A stretch of 64,000 nt of DNA from Todiramphus chloris collaris (lineage: Eukaryota; Chordata; Aves; Coraciiformes; Alcedinidae): positions 37,957,147-38,021,146 of the forward strand of contig JANVCC010000018.1 of assembly GCA_025345505.1 (NCBI GenBank). Direction: 5' to 3'. A model generated the notes under the pieces. It was not told the origin of the DNA and made no database searches. It was given only the letters and a program-made list of their open reading frames with translations. Made by a program: the position numbers and the translations under genes. Below are positions 60,596 to 64,000 of this stretch, piece after piece. How positions within the stretch are numbered: the first letter of the stretch is position 1; each line of letters begins with the position of its first letter.

Positions 60596-61393
60596 GTCTA
60601 CAAGGGGCATATCTCTGCTGACAGCTCAGGCTAGCCCAACTCCACCCTTACACTGCAGACACAGTCCTGCAAAAAGCCTTTCTTAGCCCGAGCTGCAGGG
60701 CTGACAGGTGAGAGGGACACCAAACCCTCTCCAGTTGCAGTGTATCAGCACTGGATCACCTGCCTGTCATGTGCTTCTGCAGGCACAGAGCATGGACAAG
60801 ACCATCTGCTGCAGCTCCCTCTGCCATCATTGTCCTCTCCTGAGAGCAGTGTGGACCCTTTGTGTGAGTGTGAGATGCTCAAAGGATAATCCTTCCTTCC
60901 TCTTCAGTCGGATGCACTGTGATGGGAGAGAATGGGCACAGGTCACAGTGCTCTGTGTACTCAAGCCACCCTTAAGGCCACTCTCCATCTCACAGTACAG
61001 TTGGGGCCAGAGAGACCCAGGTCTTGACCTGCAAGCCACGGAAAGAAAGCCGAGATTTTTAGCAGGCGTGCCTCCACACACATGCATTTCAGCTGTGGAT
61101 AATCTGGTCTTTTATTTTAGGCTATTGCTGTGCACAGGAAAAGGACCTGCATATATTCCCTGTCCTAAAACTACTCATTCATGGCTGATCCTCTTTGTGA
61201 TGCCTCACAGTATTTTGCTTGTTACATAGGTCAACCTGGTCATTTGCCTGTACAACCTCTACTTCTTTGGTCTCTTCTTGGCCAGGCGTCATCTTTCTGG
61301 TAAGCATCTGCTTGCACTCAAGTGCAATTCTCTACCCGGTGAGGTTAAAAACTGAATTTTTAAAAACTTTTTTATCAACTGTAAAAATACCAG
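60596..61393. other. Spacer between two inverted LTRs
   Basis: About 800 bases with no similarity to retroviral genes that I can see, so the two LTRs are separate insertions and not the ends of one provirus. A 173-codon plus frame covers 60708-61229; it has no domain, is cysteine-rich by chance composition, and has an 86-codon frame opposite it. A short exon-like segment at 61230-61299 is discussed as a finding. Confidence 0.6.
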
Positions 61394-61518
61394 TGTCACA
61401 GTTTAGGGTCAGGGCAGCTTACTAGACCTATACTAGATATCCCCCTCCCTCCCCAAAGGCGAGGAGAAAGGGAATAAGGGAGAGAGACTTAACAATTGGA
61501 AAAGGAAACTAGAACAGC

Positions 61519-61524
61519 TTTAAT
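61519..61524 (-). terminator. LTR polyadenylation signal (ATTAAA)
   Basis: ATTAAAGCTG on the minus strand, about 125 bases before the LTR 3' end and downstream of the TATA-like site. Confidence 0.6.
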
Positions 61525-61845
61525 TAAAATTAAAAAAAAAAACAACAATGGAATATATACAAATATATATAAAACCAGTATTGAACACAACCTCCCCAGT
61601 GGTAATTACATCACCGTCACCACTGATGCTGTGGAGCAGGCACCCAGAGAGTCCAGACTGGGCCCAGCAGCAGATGGGAGCTGTGTTCAGGAGCTGGATT
61701 CTGGTACCAGGTTCAGGAACACACAGATCGGGATCAAAGGCAGAATTGACAGAGGCCTTCTCTGATGCTCCGAGGAAGAAACCGGTAGAGGACCCAAGCC
61801 GTGCTGGGCCCAGCAAAGTGGGGCAAGACCCTCCTGATCCCTCAG

Positions 61846-61852
61846 CTTTATA
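61846..61852 (-). promoter_or_regulatory. LTR TATA box
   Basis: TATAAAG on the minus strand about 310 bases into the LTR, preceded in the reading direction by 'ATCATATTAGG'. It lies inside the block that the copy at 60043-60595 has lost. Confidence 0.55.
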
Positions 61853-62163
61853 CCTAATATGATGTCTATGGGCTGGAATCTCTTGTTGGTCAGTTTAGGG
61901 TCACCTGTCCTGTTTGCTCCTCCCTTCAGGTGTGGCATTAACTTTCTGCACCCCTAGCATGGTACACAAGATCCAGCAGTGGCCTTGGTCTGCACACCAA
62001 TCCTTGGTACTGACTCTAACCATGGGGTGTTATCACTGCTGGCAGCAGATGCTGCTTGTGAGAACAGGCTGCTAACTTCAGACAGCGCAGTGAGTTAGAA
62101 GAACTGAGCTGAAGAGTAAAATCACTGAACAAAATTAATTCTGTTCTCACTCAAACCAGGACA

Positions 62164-63873
62164 ACCAAACAGATAATCAAAAAGCCCCAGATGAAATGTA
62201 AAGCAAACTTGTCTCATTTCTACATAGTTCCAACTGAAGGTCGTTGACTTTGTCAGCCACCAAGCAGAAGAAAGTGTCCAAGTGCATTTGAAAAGGAGAC
62301 ACAATAGTGAGCAGGTATATCAGGGAGTACAAATTAAGGAGAGGTGGCACCCCCCAGAGACCAGGACCTGTGTAGAGTGAGAAGAATGCTGGTGGGTTTG
62401 TAAGACCAGTGGGATAAGGACAAGGTTTCTATAACTTCTGTTACCGCTCTGAAGGGAAGATGAGTTAACGCCTCAAGGAGGGACACCTCTAGTGCAAGTT
62501 CAGTGGATCAACATCAGGATCATGGTCTTGAGGGGCTGTGCAGCCCCTATTGCATGGAGGAGCAGAGGTGGACACCAGTCTGGCAAGGGAGCAGCATCCT
62601 GCAAGCACTAAGTGTTGCCTCATCATGACCAACCCCTGAGGTTTAATCAGTGTCACACAGCAATCCTCTCAAAGTATCAAGGGATTAGTTTAAAAACCAT
62701 AAGGTGTTCTTCAAAGAGGTTGTGACATTTATAATATGCTATCTCTCTGTCCTTTGGGCTGATCCACTGGTGTTAGAAGAGAGAAGTTAAGGGAAAATTA
62801 GTACTTGGTTCACAGACTGCACAGAATGCAGCTGTGCCTGCACCTCCCTTGAAGCTAGCAGTCCTCCCCTGGTCCTCAGCACCTTCCTGGAAGCAGCAGT
62901 GCTGCCCATCTCACCAGTCTGTTCAATAATACAAAATATCCCTCACTGCCTTATGGGGACCCATTTCACAGCAACATCCTCCAGTGTTCCCAAGTGGTTG
63001 CAGCCTGTCTCTCATGGCCCTTTCCGTACCCTGCCAGTGACACACAAGTAGACCACAGCCCATCCATGCTAGCCCTCCTTTCATCATCTCCCCACTGCTG
63101 AGTTTTGCCTGCGTGTGAATGTGTGAATGCAGCTGTTGCTGTCCTCATGGGCTACACCACCAGCTTTCCCAATGTTCTTTTTACTTCACCTTTCCCAAGG
63201 AACAAGGCTTTTCTTTCTAATTCTGCTTTACAAGGCAACATGAGGGATGGTGTTGACTGAGCAAATCTCTGACCTTTGTCTTTTATGGAAGTCCTTAGAC
63301 CTAGGGGAATATTCCTGTGCATCTCTCCTTCTCTAGATTATGCAGATCTGTGGATGTGAACTTCTGTACTTGGGGACACACACTGTTTCCCCTTGCACTC
63401 CTTGCATAGGGTGCTAATTGTAGAGCATGCTTTGTTTTCTCCTAGTATAATATTGTATTAAAAATATTTAGTATTCAAAAATTTTAACTTATTCATTCCA
63501 TTATTTGTTAGTGTGGGTTTTTGGTGTGTGTGTGGTTTTTTTTGCTTTGTTTTGTTTTGGTTTTGGTTTTTTAAATTGAAAGTGGATTGAATATACCATG
63601 TTGTTTGGAAATGTCTTAAGATACTTGTGCAGCACACAAAATCCTTATCAGGGAATGGTGGAAAAGGTGGTGTCTTCTGTGTAAATATTTGGTCCAAGGC
63701 CCTGGGAGTGGAGAAGCAGAGGGTAAGCTGGTTACTCAGAAGGGCTACAGGTGCCCATACTGATCTTAGGCCAAAAGTTTCCTTTCTCATTGGAGAAAGC
63801 CAGATTGACCTTCCAGGGTCCAGAAGGATTTTTCCTCACTGGTGTTTATGGACCAGTGTCTGGGTTTGTGACC
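62164..63873. other. Gene-free stretch
   Basis: No gene or element is recognised. A GT- and T-rich simple repeat lies at 63511-63574. The 110-codon minus frame at 63458-63790 runs through that repeat and is not credible. Confidence 0.55.
63511..63574. repeat. GT/T-rich simple repeat
   Basis: A (GT)n patch, T9, then GTTTT and GGTTTT units. Confidence 0.85.
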
Positions 63874-64000
63874 TGTAGGGATTGATAAGAGTAGGACAGA
63901 AATAGTTGTTAGCTAGAAGTAGTTGTGCTAAGGCCTGCAAGGCTGAAAAACAGCCAACACTGCCCTGACCTTGAGGAGATAAGACTAAGGGTGAGAAAAG
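63874..64000 (+). mobile_element. Possible LTR start, cut by the window end
   Basis: From TGTAGGGATTGATAAG to the window end, the sequence resembles the beginning of an avian retroviral LTR as I remember it ('GCTAAGGCCTGCAAGGCTG', 'CCAACACTGCCCTGACC', 'GGAGATAAGACTAAGGG'). It starts with TG as an LTR should. The other end, the target-site duplication and any promoter lie outside the window, so this is a tentative call; it could be unique sequence. Confidence 0.4.

Larger units (their letters stand above)
61394..62163 (-). mobile_element. Solo LTR of an endogenous retrovirus, fuller copy, inverted
   Basis: On the plus strand it begins TGTCACAGTTTAGGG and ends CAAACCAGGACA, so on the minus strand it runs TGTCCTGGTTTG to CTGTGACA. 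Length is 770 bp. Flanks are ACCAG (61389-61393) and ACCAA (62164-62168), a 5-bp duplication with one mismatch. It carries a TATA-box-like TATAAAG and an ATTAAA signal in the right order, and so looks like the more complete member of the pair. Compared with the copy at 60043-60595 there are about ten differences in the first 120 aligned bases by eye. No internal genes lie on either side, so it is a solo LTR. Confidence 0.92.

Noticed and set aside
60708..61229. 173-codon plus-strand open frame between the LTRs
   Set aside because: No retroviral or host domain is recognisable, there is an opposing frame at 60827-61087, and its start has no supporting context.
61494..61816. Open frames inside the inverted LTR (for example 61496-61765 plus and 61520-61816 minus)
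   Set aside because: They are translations of LTR sequence, and the equivalent frames appear in the other LTR copy; LTRs of this kind do not encode protein.
60043..62163. A single provirus bounded by two LTRs
   Set aside because: The LTRs point in opposite directions, each has its own flanking duplication, and the spacer has no gag, pol or env similarity.

Overview
The window looks like non-coding DNA from a bird. It carries many CR1 LINE copies with the typical avian 3' end (an ATTCTATG-type tail, seen as 'AGAATCATAGAAT' when inverted), and solo LTRs with TG...CA ends of the kind common in neoavian birds. It also has A/T homopolymer runs and one 100-N assembly gap. I find no convincing protein-coding exon of a host gene, no tRNA or rRNA, and no CRISPR or operon-like layout. 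Nearly all open frames are short, overlap on both strands, and look like chance. The exceptions are decayed reverse-transcriptase frames inside CR1 copies. The window is therefore either intergenic or inside a long intron.

Layout. 1-4383 is unannotated. 4384-5030 is an inverted, 5'-truncated CR1. 10582-11158 is a solo LTR on the minus strand. 11934-11997 is a CR1 3' stub (minus). 14827-15085 is a CR1 3' end (plus). 23000-24232 is a CR1 (plus) split by a second, younger CR1 fragment at 23420-23646. 33500-33599 is the gap, set in a poly-T tract. 37880-38020 and 38085-38590 are two very old CR1-like reverse-transcriptase relics facing opposite ways. 47080-49265 is the longest CR1 copy (plus, about 2.2 kb). 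52276-52405 is another CR1 stub (minus). 60043-60595 and 61394-62163 are two solo LTRs of one family in opposite orientation, 0.8 kb apart. A possible further LTR starts at 63874 and runs off the window.

No genes here can be said to work together. What the sequence does show is a layered record of retroelements: highly decayed CR1 relics, moderately decayed CR1 copies (one interrupted by another), and LTRs that still keep near-intact ends and recognisable target-site duplications. I see no sign of a novel biological system. The most interesting structures are the nested CR1, the inverted LTR pair (one copy having lost its presumed promoter by an internal deletion), and a few compact repeats and AT-rich blocks that could be conserved non-coding elements. 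Family names come from recognition by eye; no database search was run.
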